A stretch of DNA of 64,000 nt from an uncultured Lachnospiraceae bacterium. Lineage in GTDB: Bacteria > Bacillota > Clostridia > Lachnospirales > Lachnospiraceae. The position numbers were made by a program, and so were the translations under genes. This document shows, piece by piece, positions 15,889 through 25,467 of this stretch. The first letter of the stretch is position 1. Each line of letters opens with the position of its first letter. The notes under the pieces were generated by a model that saw only the letters and a list, made by a program, of their open reading frames with translations, had not been told where the DNA came from and ran no database searches. The stretch lies in NCBI GenBank assembly GCA_947624875.1, contig CANQMA010000002.1, positions 26,473 to 90,472 on the forward strand, read 5' to 3'.

Positions 15889-18800
15889 AGGAAAAAATCG
15901 TGTAGTTGCTCTGCTTATGGCGCTCACTCTGTTAGTTGGAATGATTCCTGATTCAATGCAGCGCGTATTGGCTGAGGAAGAAGCCAATACAGTACAAGAG
16001 ACTACAGAAGAGTCAACTGGCATTGTTGTGGAAGAAGAGGAAACAGAAACTGAGCCGGAAAAGGCGTCAGAAAAATCTGTGCCGGAAACAAAGGAGATGA
16101 CAACACAGGAGAACTCTCTGCAGACAGAAGCAATCACTCAGAGCAAACCAAAAAAAACTGCAAACACTGCGGAAGGCGAAAAGACATCTGATTCGAGTTT
16201 TCGCTTTGTCATGCCGGACAAAGAGGAAGAAACGGTCAAAGAGTATAATGCAGTATTTCATACAGACAATACGATTATGATTGAGGCAAAAAGTGATGAA
16301 AATGCTGATAACGCCAGAACTATAACATATGAGATTGTTCAATTTGTCGACGGAAAGGGAAATACTCATGCAAAGGATGATGCAGAGACTGACTTAAATG
16401 ATTTCATCGTACTTTCCGATCCAAATCGAGAGGGAAAGGTGAGTGTGCAGATTAAGGTTGCAGGAACGGCAACCATCTCTGCGACAATTGAAGGAAATGA
16501 ACTTTTTAGTGAGACACAAATTTCCTGTCAGATTAACATCAGCAAAGCAACGACAGAGGTCAGATTCATTAAAGATGGAAACAAAATTGAAAATGACAGC
16601 GTTAAGTATGGAGAAAGTTATACCTTAAATGCAGAGGCAGACCATGCAGAAAATATCGAATATTCCTTGAAAAATAAGCAGGACGAGGATTATGTAGAAG
16701 TTGGAAAAACAGGAATTGTCACTGTAAAAAAACCAAAGAATGAGGAAGTCATTATCACTGCAACAGCCACGGACAATCTGGGAAATTACGAAGGGACGGC
16801 AGATTTTCGTTTAAAGACAGAGAAAGCAGACAGAAACCTTGAGTTTGAAAGTGAAGCAATAACAGTAACTTATGGCGACAAAATACAGAATGTAATAAAG
16901 AATAATATTACTGGAAAAGACCCTGAAAAGGAAAGCAGGGGAACTTATACCGTTTGGGATAAAGATGGAAAGCAGGATACTGACGGAACCTATGCAACAG
17001 TGACTGCAGAGGGCGATATCAAATTAAATGCAGACAAATTTAAAGATATTGAAGAGGAATACTCTATAACCGTAAAAGCAAATTTTGCAGAAGATGATTA
17101 TTATAATGAAAAAGAAATCTCTTATAGCATTACGGTAAAAAGAGCGGATGCGCCGGCACAAGAGTGCAAAGTGGATGGAACAAAGGAAGATGGAAGCGAA
17201 TATTATCGCGGCATCGTAACAATCAATGCTCCGGAAGGCTATCAAATTAGTTTTGAGGATAATGTTGGAACAGCGGGATGGAGCGATTCGCTGAAGATTG
17301 AGGAAACACAGGAAAATATTTCATTTTATCTAAAAAATTCAAATGGAGACATTACAGGGAAATTGTCCGTTGATGGAATTTATATCGATAATATTTTTCC
17401 TGAAATTCATTGTACCTGCCGGGAACTTGAATTGTATGAAAGAAATTATTTATATATAAATAAAAATGAAGAAATATCTGTTACAGCAACAGATAATGTA
17501 AAAATTTCAGTTTTAAAATACAAGGTAGACGGGGGAGACTGGCAGGAAATCCGGGTCGGGATGGATGAAACCAGCATTCATGCACAAATTCCGATAACAG
17601 TCCAAAATAAAACGGAGAACATATCTTTTGCAGCAGTAGATGCGGCAGGAAACATTGGAGAAACGGTTACATGGGGAGAATACACACTTAATCCGCTGGA
17701 TTTTCTAAATGTGGTTACGGATGATATTGCGCCACAATTAGAAATTACATATGATAGTCCGGAAAAAGAAGTGGAGGATGAAAAATACTATCAAAGTGAT
17801 ATGAACATCTCTCTGGAAATTACAGAGGCGAATTTTAATAAAAAAGCAGCAGTTGTTCAAATTTCTGATAATAATGGAGAAAGCTGGGAAACACAGAGTG
17901 TTGAATGGAATCAGTATAATACTAAAGGAGCGGATAAATGGGATGCCGTTGTTCCTATCACGACAGACGGCACGTATCAAATTAAAGTCAACTGCACGGA
18001 TCTTGCAGGAAACAAAATGGATGAGGTTGTATCTTCTAAAGTAGTCATGGATCAAACCGCACCAAAAACTGCATTTCATCTGCCTGAGCCGAAGAATATT
18101 GTCAAAGGAGATTCTAAAATCAGTGGAGATCAATATGGACTGTACGCAGATGATCCAGAGGCGGTTTTGTTCTATGGGGAAAAGGAAATCATTGCACAAA
18201 TCAATATTTTTGAAGAGAATTTTGACGCAGACGGCGTAACTGTCCTGGTGAATGGCAGCAAGGCAGTCATGAGGGGAGACTGGACAAAGGCAGACAGTGA
18301 CAGCGGATATACAAATGAGGTGACACTAGATAAGGAAGGGACGAACATTATCACAGTAGAGTGTCAGGACAATGCTGGAAATCGGATGGACGAGGTTCAT
18401 TCTGCGCAAATTGTCATTGACACCAAATCGCCAACGTCCGATATAAAACTGCTACAGCCAAAAAATGTTGTAAAAAATAACAAAAAAATAGAAGATGTGC
18501 TTCAATATTCAGATTATCAGACAGATACACAGGCAAAATTTTATTATGACCAACAGACAAGCGCAGAAATCAGCATAACTGAGAATTACTTTAATCCGCA
18601 GGATGTCACTGTGCTGGTAAATGGAAAAGCGGCTACATGGGCAAATGATGAATGGAGTAACTCTGAAGGCGGTAATGTGTATACAAATCAGCTTATTCTG
18701 AATCAGGAGGGCTCAAACATTATTACTGTTCAATATCAGGATTATTCAGGAAATAGGATGAGTGATCTCGTATCGTCCGAAATTATTATTGACACAAAAA

Positions 18801-21800
18801 ATCCGGAGAAAAAAATAGATTTAAGCGATAAACCGGTTAGCATTGACCAGAAAAATGCAGAAAACGAGTACGTTCCGGTAGAGAATTTAGATGCTTGGGA
18901 ACAGTATATAGAAGATGTAGATACACGCATAAACTATACATATGGTCCAAAGGTCATTTTAGAGGTTACAGATGATAACTTTGATCCGGATGGAGTGACA
19001 CTCATGCAGAATCAGACTGACATCAGTACACAGTGCCTGTGGAATAAGCAGGGTCCATCAAATGTATGGAGAACTGAAATTCAGATAAATCTGGGTGGTA
19101 AATATCAGTTTCAGATTTTGGGAAAAGATTATGCGGGGCATGAGTTTTCAGGAACTTCTGCATATATTGTTGTCAATATGGATTCCATCACGAGAAGCGT
19201 TACACTCAGCCAGCCAAAAAAAATAGTGACAGACAATCAGGGAACAGAAAAGGAAACGAATGAAGAAAACCTGAAATCGGAAAACCAATCAGAAAAATTT
19301 TATTATAGTGGGGAAATGGAACTGACTGTCGAAATAACAGATACCGACACGCTCTATACTGAAGATAATTTTGGTAAGAGTGTAGACATCAAAGTTAATT
19401 CGGAAACCATACAGACTGAAAAAGCAGCATGGAAAAAATCCGGAAGCACCTATCAAAATACAATTAAACTCAAAACTTCAGGGGAGTATGTGATTACCAT
19501 TGCACATCAGAATCATTTTGCAGTGCAAATGGATCAGTATACCTCACCGACCATTATCATTGATGGAAGTCGACCGGAACGGACAGTGATGTTAAAACGG
19601 CCTAATAAGGTTGTTCAGGACGAAAAAGGAACAGAGATTGATTACACGGAGGACCTGGGGAAAGAAGAGACGATAACAAATCGGTTCTATTACAGGGGAC
19701 AGGCAGACATTGATTTGTTAATTACGGAAGAGAATTTCTATGAGGGAGACGTAGAAGTAGAAGTCAACGAGGAGCCGTACACTCTTAGTCAGGAGTGGAA
19801 CCACGAAGAGGACGGCAGAAACACGAACCACATCACGTTTGAAGAGAATGGAACTTATGTCATCACAATGAATTATACGGATAAGTCCGGAAATATTATG
19901 GATAGTTATACGTCTCCGGTGATTATTGTAGATGACAAAAAACCGGAACGCACGGTGATGTTAAAACAGCCTAATAAGGTTGTTCAGGATGAAAAAGGAA
20001 CAGAGATTAAGTACACGGAGGACCTGGGAAAAGAAGAGACAATAACAAATCGGTTCTATTACAGGGAACAGGCAGACATTGATCTGTTAATTACGGAAGA
20101 GAATTTCTATGAGGGAAACGTAGAAGTAGAAGTCAACGAAGAGCCATACACTCTTAGTCAGGAGTGGAACCACGAAGAGGACGGCAGAAACACGAACCAC
20201 ATCACGTTTGAAGAGAATGGAACTTATGTCATCACAATGAATTATACGGATAAGTCCGGAAATATTATGGATAGTTATACGTCTCCGGTGATTATTGTAG
20301 ATGACAAAAAACCGGAACGCACGGTGATGTTAAAACAGCCTAATAGGGTTGTTCAGGATGAAAAAGGAACAGAGATTGAGTACACGGACGATTTGGGGAA
20401 AGAAGAGACAATAACAAATCGGTTCTATTACAGGGAACAGGCAGACATTGATTTGTTAATTACGGAAGAGAATTTCTATGAGGGAGACGTAGAAGTAGAA
20501 GTCAACGAGGAGCCGTACACTCTTAGTCAGGAGTGGAACCACGAAGAGGACGGCAGAAACACGAACCACATCACGTTTGAAGAGAATGGAACTTATGTCA
20601 TCACAATGAATTATACGGATAAATCCGGAAATGTTATGGATAGTTATACGTCTCCGGTGATTATTGTAGATGACAAAGAACCGGAGCGCACGGTGACCTT
20701 TACGAAACCGCAAAATATTTTAGACCAAAATAACAAAAAAATACCAGACGCAGCAGAAACGGATAATTTTAATGAAAAATATGCTGATGACTCTACAAAA
20801 ACATTCTATTATAAAAAGGACAGCGATTATGCGGATAATGGGAATGTGGTAAATGTTACATTCAATATCAGCGAAATATATTTTTACGGAAAAGACGTCG
20901 AAGTTGAGGTCAATGGAAAGGAATATGCTCTTGACCGGGAGTGGGATAAAAATGGAGATATATATTCTAATATCATTCAATTTCAGGATGAAGGAGAATA
21001 TGTTATAACAGTGGAGTATACGGATAAGTCTGGCAACGCAATGAAGATTTATACTTCACCGAAAATTGTTATTGATGCAACCTGCCCGGGAAGAAAAGTT
21101 CAATTGTCGAAGACAAGTAGTGGAGAAATCCTTAAAAAATCAGAAAACGGAACATATGAAGTACAGGCTTATGACCAAAAAGTAAATGCATATTCTGAAA
21201 ACAGAGGAGATCGTTTTTATTATACAAAAGATATTCCTGCCAGACTGACAATGTATCTTGATGAAAAATATTTCTTTACGGAAAACCAATCTGATGTAAA
21301 GATACAAATTACTAGAAATGGAGAAAATTATTCGGTAGATAAACCAGTCTGGGAAAAAACAAAGAATGCAAATGAATGGACAAGCACATTAACAATTGCT
21401 GAAGAAGGCTTATATGTCGTTCGGATTACCTATCAAGACCCTGCCAATAATGAAATGGAGGAATATATTTCACCTGAAATTTATGTGGATTCCTCTGCGC
21501 CGGAAATGAAAACACAATTAACAAAACCAAATAAGGCTGTTTATGGCAATAGTGCGTCGGACGAATTAAGAAATCATGTCATCGAAGGAGAGAGTTTAGA
21601 ACAGTTATTGTCTACAGACGGCGAAAATATTTATAATGATGAGAAGTTTTATTATAATGACAAAGCGGAGATTCAATTAAATATTAGTGAGATAAATTTC
21701 TACACAGATGATGTAGAGGTAGAAATGACATGGAAACCGGATAATAATCCGGAAACGCAGGAAGTCACAGTAAATAAGGATAATCTGATGAACAAAACAG

Positions 21801-24800
21801 AGATAGGCAGAATATATCAGACAATCTATAATGCTGCAGACTGGTCACTGGTAAATAATGTTTACATGAATAAGATTTCCCTTACAGAAAATGGAATTTA
21901 TAAGATTAAGATTTCTTATAAGGATAAATCAGGAAATCTAATGAAAGAGTATATCTCACCAAATATTTTTATTGACAAAAATACTCCGACGGACATGGCT
22001 GTAAGTTATAAGGACACACCGACAGCAGACTACTACTATTATAATGACAGAGTGGAATTAGAATTAAGCGCTCAGGATTCCATTTCAGGTATTGACCATT
22101 TTGAGTGGGTTTATGTGGCTGAAAAAGGAATTAGTGACATTAATTTTAATGGGGATGTCAAGGATGTCATTTCCTACTTAAATGAAAATATTACTTATGA
22201 AGATTGGGAGGGCTCTAGCGCAACGGCGAAATTTGTTATTCCAATACCGCCAACTGATAATGCTGTGCAAAAGACATTAGAGCAACTCCGAGGAAAAATT
22301 AAATTTACAGTATGGGACAGAGCACAAAATAAATCTGATTATACGGACGAAAAGAATTCTATTGTAGTGGACAATGTCAGCCCTGCAAGAACTGTAAAAT
22401 TGTCACAACCAAAGCAAGTAGTAAATCAGAATACATTAAATACCAAGAATACTTATTCGCTGGATACCGGAACAGGTCAAAGCGGAAATAGCGGGTCTGT
22501 TTTGTATTATGATGAGAAGGCAGTAGTATCTTTGAATATTAATGAAGCAAACTTTTATGCTGAAGATGTTCATGTTTATGTCAATGGACAGAAGAAAGAC
22601 GTCTCATGGGTACATAAGGACAAGGATAATTATGCTGCAAATGTGGATATCACCGGAGATGGGGATTATATTGTACGAATGACTTATACGGACCGGTCCG
22701 GAAATACGATGCTCGAATATGTGTCAGATAAAATTGTAATTGATACAGTGAAACCGGTATTGAAGGTTGATTACGACACGGATAATCCGGAGAATACAAT
22801 TAATGGAAGACAATATTTTAATAAAAACAGAAAAGTTGTAATCACTGTAACGGAACACAACTTCCGTGCAGACGATATACAAGCTGAACTGAGTGCTAAA
22901 GATGTTACCGGAAAAAATATTGATGTCAAATTGAAAGGCGCAGATGGAAGCGAAATTATGGCAAGCAAGCTGGCAGAGTATCTTTCTGACAGAGGACATT
23001 GGAGCAGCAAAAATGATGTCCGTACTGCAACATTTACATATTCTTCTGATGCAAATTATACTTTTGATATTTCTTATGCAGATTTGGCACAACGGAAAGC
23101 GGCTAATTATAAGAAAGATTATTTTACGGTAGACAAGAAAGCTCCTTCTAAATTAAAAGTGACTTATAGTACATCCGTATTGGAAAATATTATGAAAAAT
23201 ATTTCTTTTGGCTATTACAATGCAAAAGTAACAGTAACAATTAGCGCTAAAGATAATATTTCGGGTGTCAATCGGTTTGTGTATAGTTATTTTAATAGTA
23301 AAAATGTAAGCAGCGTCAATGCAGAATTAATTGATAAAGCTATTAAGAATGCTAGAATTACGCAGAAAGGAAATCTGTTTACCGCACAGTTTAAAATTCC
23401 GAAAGATGTATTAAATAAAAACAATCAGTTTAATGGTAAAGTAGAATTTGCTTCCTATGACAGGTCTGAAAATAGTCAGGAAAAACAAAGTAATAAGAGG
23501 ATTGTTGTAGACAATATTGCTCCAAAGATGGATATTCAATATAACAAACCGGTTTCAAGCAGAGGAAATATTGACTATTATTCAGGTAATATTGAGGCGT
23601 CTATTCATATAAAAGAAGCAAACTTTTATACACAAGATGTAAAAATCTTAGTTTCTAAAAATGGAGGTCGTGGAAATGGCATCGCTGCAAAATGGAGTAA
23701 TCAGGGCACAGATGATCACACCGGAAAATTTACTCTAAGCGGTGACGGGGATTATGTTATTTCTATTCAATATAAGGACCGTTCATCTAATCAGATGAAG
23801 GATTATAAGTCAAAGCAGATGACAATTGATACCAAAGCGCCGACATTGAATGTCTCAAAAATTGTAGCAAATTCTGCAAATAAAGATAAGAAATACCAGT
23901 TTGTTATTACTGCAAATGATCAGAATTTTGATATATCTTCGTTTAAACCAAAATTGTCATATATTACAAGAAATGGCAATGGTAAATTTATTGAAAAGAC
24001 TGTTTCATTCGGTAATGTTAAAACATCTGGAAAGAATTATATTATAACTGTGGATAATTTGGAAACTGACGGAGTGTATACGTTGACCAGCAGTATCCGG
24101 GATTATGCAAATCATTCTTATGGAAAGATAAAGCTTGATGATGGAAAAGAATACAACTCTGTTAATTTTTCAATCAATCGTAAAGGATCAATCTTTACAG
24201 TCGACGATGAAACAATGAGCAATGTCAATAAATATTATATTTACAGTGTTGGCAGTGATGTAGTTATTAAGGAGACAAATGTTGACCCAATACAAAAATA
24301 TTCCGTAAAATTAAACAATAAGACATTGACGGAAGGAAAAGATTTTACGACATCGCAAAGCAATGGGAAAAACCAGTGGAGCGTAAGAACATATGTTATT
24401 AAGAAATCGCTTTTCGAACAAGAGGGTAAATATCAGATTGCTGTAGAATCTATTGATAAAACGGGAACCATGGCATATAGTGATGTAAAAAATCTGGATT
24501 TGTCTTTTGTAGTAGACCAGAAAGCTCCAGTTTTGACGTTTAGCGGACTTGAAAATGGCGGGCGCTATCAGGTACAGGAACAGACGGTTGTTGTAGGCGT
24601 TTCGGATGATGGTGGAAAACCATATTCTTTCACGGCAATTGTGTTAGACAGAAATGGAAATCCGTTAGTGGACGCAAATGGAAAAGATATTAGTGTACGG
24701 TTCTCCTTAAAAGAAGAAGAACTTGAAAAATATCTTATGCAAAATAATGGAAAAATCACATTCACCATTCCGGAAGGTTATGAAAATCAGGTCAAAATTA

Positions 24801-25003
24801 TTTGTGATGATTATGTTCAAAAAGCTGATACAAATGAATATAATCAACTGTTTGAGCGTGTCACAGTATCTTTGAGCAGTTTCATTATCTTCTATGCAAA
24901 CAAACCACTGTTTTATAGTTTGATTGCGGTCATTCTGGTTCTTTTGGCCGGCACCATTATAATCATATGGAAGCGGAAAAAAGGCAAAAAACAAGCAGCC
25001 TGA
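15869..25003 (+). CDS. Giant (3044-residue) Ig-like-repeat surface protein
   Basis: A Sec signal peptide (about residues 1-36) is followed by a Glu/Thr-rich stretch (37-115), two or three Ig-like domains, and about 18 tandem modules of roughly 105-150 residues. Most modules end in a string like YTDKSGNxMxxYTSPxIVID followed by P. The end is not LPxTG but a transmembrane helix (PLFYSLIAVILVLLAGTIIIIW) and the tail KRKKGKKQAA, so the protein is membrane-anchored and long enough to cross the wall. Three adjacent modules are nearly identical at DNA level (19574-20680). It is the last gene of the pilus-kinase operon and has a terminator 30 bp downstream. An adhesin or surface fibre role is likely; the ligand is unknown. 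Confidence 0.9.
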   Translation: MKGLKSKGKNRVVALLMALTLLVGMIPDSMQRVLAEEEANTVQETTEESTGIVVEEEETETEPEKASEKSVPETKEMTTQENSLQTEAITQSKPKKTANTAEGEKTSDSSFRFVMPDKEEETVKEYNAVFHTDNTIMIEAKSDENADNARTITYEIVQFVDGKGNTHAKDDAETDLNDFIVLSDPNREGKVSVQIKVAGTATISATIEGNELFSETQISCQINISKATTEVRFIKDGNKIENDSVKYGESYTLNAEADHAENIEYSLKNKQDEDYVEVGKTGIVTVKKPKNEEVIITATATDNLGNYEGTADFRLKTEKADRNLEFESEAITVTYGDKIQNVIKNNITGKDPEKESRGTYTVWDKDGKQDTDGTYATVTAEGDIKLNADKFKDIEEEYSITVKANFAEDDYYNEKEISYSITVKRADAPAQECKVDGTKEDGSEYYRGIVTINAPEGYQISFEDNVGTAGWSDSLKIEETQENISFYLKNSNGDITGKLSVDGIYIDNIFPEIHCTCRELELYERNYLYINKNEEISVTATDNVKISVLKYKVDGGDWQEIRVGMDETSIHAQIPITVQNKTENISFAAVDAAGNIGETVTWGEYTLNPLDFLNVVTDDIAPQLEITYDSPEKEVEDEKYYQSDMNISLEITEANFNKKAAVVQISDNNGESWETQSVEWNQYNTKGADKWDAVVPITTDGTYQIKVNCTDLAGNKMDEVVSSKVVMDQTAPKTAFHLPEPKNIVKGDSKISGDQYGLYADDPEAVLFYGEKEIIAQINIFEENFDADGVTVLVNGSKAVMRGDWTKADSDSGYTNEVTLDKEGTNIITVECQDNAGNRMDEVHSAQIVIDTKSPTSDIKLLQPKNVVKNNKKIEDVLQYSDYQTDTQAKFYYDQQTSAEISITENYFNPQDVTVLVNGKAATWANDEWSNSEGGNVYTNQLILNQEGSNIITVQYQDYSGNRMSDLVSSEIIIDTKNPEKKIDLSDKPVSIDQKNAENEYVPVENLDAWEQYIEDVDTRINYTYGPKVILEVTDDNFDPDGVTLMQNQTDISTQCLWNKQGPSNVWRTEIQINLGGKYQFQILGKDYAGHEFSGTSAYIVVNMDSITRSVTLSQPKKIVTDNQGTEKETNEENLKSENQSEKFYYSGEMELTVEITDTDTLYTEDNFGKSVDIKVNSETIQTEKAAWKKSGSTYQNTIKLKTSGEYVITIAHQNHFAVQMDQYTSPTIIIDGSRPERTVMLKRPNKVVQDEKGTEIDYTEDLGKEETITNRFYYRGQADIDLLITEENFYEGDVEVEVNEEPYTLSQEWNHEEDGRNTNHITFEENGTYVITMNYTDKSGNIMDSYTSPVIIVDDKKPERTVMLKQPNKVVQDEKGTEIKYTEDLGKEETITNRFYYREQADIDLLITEENFYEGNVEVEVNEEPYTLSQEWNHEEDGRNTNHITFEENGTYVITMNYTDKSGNIMDSYTSPVIIVDDKKPERTVMLKQPNRVVQDEKGTEIEYTDDLGKEETITNRFYYREQADIDLLITEENFYEGDVEVEVNEEPYTLSQEWNHEEDGRNTNHITFEENGTYVITMNYTDKSGNVMDSYTSPVIIVDDKEPERTVTFTKPQNILDQNNKKIPDAAETDNFNEKYADDSTKTFYYKKDSDYADNGNVVNVTFNISEIYFYGKDVEVEVNGKEYALDREWDKNGDIYSNIIQFQDEGEYVITVEYTDKSGNAMKIYTSPKIVIDATCPGRKVQLSKTSSGEILKKSENGTYEVQAYDQKVNAYSENRGDRFYYTKDIPARLTMYLDEKYFFTENQSDVKIQITRNGENYSVDKPVWEKTKNANEWTSTLTIAEEGLYVVRITYQDPANNEMEEYISPEIYVDSSAPEMKTQLTKPNKAVYGNSASDELRNHVIEGESLEQLLSTDGENIYNDEKFYYNDKAEIQLNISEINFYTDDVEVEMTWKPDNNPETQEVTVNKDNLMNKTEIGRIYQTIYNAADWSLVNNVYMNKISLTENGIYKIKISYKDKSGNLMKEYISPNIFIDKNTPTDMAVSYKDTPTADYYYYNDRVELELSAQDSISGIDHFEWVYVAEKGISDINFNGDVKDVISYLNENITYEDWEGSSATAKFVIPIPPTDNAVQKTLEQLRGKIKFTVWDRAQNKSDYTDEKNSIVVDNVSPARTVKLSQPKQVVNQNTLNTKNTYSLDTGTGQSGNSGSVLYYDEKAVVSLNINEANFYAEDVHVYVNGQKKDVSWVHKDKDNYAANVDITGDGDYIVRMTYTDRSGNTMLEYVSDKIVIDTVKPVLKVDYDTDNPENTINGRQYFNKNRKVVITVTEHNFRADDIQAELSAKDVTGKNIDVKLKGADGSEIMASKLAEYLSDRGHWSSKNDVRTATFTYSSDANYTFDISYADLAQRKAANYKKDYFTVDKKAPSKLKVTYSTSVLENIMKNISFGYYNAKVTVTISAKDNISGVNRFVYSYFNSKNVSSVNAELIDKAIKNARITQKGNLFTAQFKIPKDVLNKNNQFNGKVEFASYDRSENSQEKQSNKRIVVDNIAPKMDIQYNKPVSSRGNIDYYSGNIEASIHIKEANFYTQDVKILVSKNGGRGNGIAAKWSNQGTDDHTGKFTLSGDGDYVISIQYKDRSSNQMKDYKSKQMTIDTKAPTLNVSKIVANSANKDKKYQFVITANDQNFDISSFKPKLSYITRNGNGKFIEKTVSFGNVKTSGKNYIITVDNLETDGVYTLTSSIRDYANHSYGKIKLDDGKEYNSVNFSINRKGSIFTVDDETMSNVNKYYIYSVGSDVVIKETNVDPIQKYSVKLNNKTLTEGKDFTTSQSNGKNQWSVRTYVIKKSLFEQEGKYQIAVESIDKTGTMAYSDVKNLDLSFVVDQKAPVLTFSGLENGGRYQVQEQTVVVGVSDDGGKPYSFTAIVLDRNGNPLVDANGKDISVRFSLKEEELEKYLMQNNGKITFTIPEGYENQVKIICDDYVQKADTNEYNQLFERVTVSLSSFIIFYANKPLFYSLIAVILVLLAGTIIIIWKRKKGKKQAA
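19574..20680 (+). repeat. Three tandem 369-bp repeats inside the giant Ig-repeat gene
   Basis: Three consecutive units of exactly 369 bp (123 codons) start at 19574, 19943 and 20312. Each encodes a module beginning PERTVML and ending IVDDK. They differ by only a few substitutions, while neighbouring modules have diverged to protein-level similarity. The exact multiple of three and high DNA identity indicate recent in-frame duplication or gene conversion. Confidence 0.95.
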
Positions 25004-25038
25004 TCTGCGAACGGTTAAAAACAGTTTATAATGAAAAA

Positions 25039-25072
25039 ACCTTATCGGAGATAACATCTGATAAGGCTTTTT
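25039..25072 (+). terminator. Terminator of the pilus-kinase-giant protein operon
   Basis: CCTTATC (25040-25046) pairs with GATAAGG (25060-25066), with an inner AGAT/ATCT helix across a GG bulge, followed by C and five T. It lies about 35 bp after the stop of the giant gene. Confidence 0.85.
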
Positions 25073-25301
25073 CATTATCTGCCTCTATTTTTCCCCATCA
25101 TTTTACTAAATCATTTTCTCTATTTATTTACACAGTAAAAATATATCTATTATAATTATTTGGAATAAAGTGAGAAAATAGTTCGGATGAAAATGGTAAA
25201 AAATAAATAACAGGAAAATCTGTGCATGAAGAATAAAAATCTGAGGGTAAAAATCCACCAATTTTCCTAAAAGGAAAGCAACTGATAAAAATCGGTTCAG
25301 T
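25073..25301. other. AT-rich intergenic region without recognised gene
   Basis: Between the operon terminator and the next promoter I see no convincing open reading frame, tRNA or known riboswitch. Small hairpins such as TTCCT-AAA-AGGAA occur near 25263-25275. Together with the promoter and leader it makes up a 464-bp gap. Confidence 0.5.
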
Positions 25302-25330
25302 TTGACAAATAATACCCCCTTTGGTAAAAT
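25302..25330 (+). promoter_or_regulatory. Promoter of the wall-polymer cluster
   Basis: TTGACA (25302-25307), a 17-base spacer and TAAAAT (25325-25330) with an upstream TG (TGG-TAAAAT) give a near-consensus sigma-A promoter with an extended -10. It is 138 bp before the sugar transferase start, leaving a leader of roughly 130 nt. Confidence 0.8.
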
Positions 25331-25389
25331 TTAGTTAATTAAATCCTGAGAAAACAGGAATATGTTTCGTGTATTTGTTTACTTGGAAA

Positions 25390-25429
25390 CCGGGCAGCAG
25401 AAAGAATTTTTTCATCCCGGACTTTTTTT
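25390..25429 (+). promoter_or_regulatory. Possible weak leader hairpin with T-run
   Basis: CCGGG (25390-25394) can pair with CCCGG (25416-25420), followed within two bases by seven T. The stem is only five base pairs with a 21-base loop, so termination would be inefficient. It lies between the promoter and the first gene and could act as an attenuator. Confidence 0.3.
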
Positions 25430-25467
25430 AATATCTTGCTTCGGCATAAAGCATCAGGAGGCAGAAA

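Noticed and set aside
25100..25300. A riboswitch before the sugar transferase gene
   Set aside because: I compared the region by eye with c-di-GMP and other common riboswitch cores and found no match; most of it also lies upstream of the likely transcription start.
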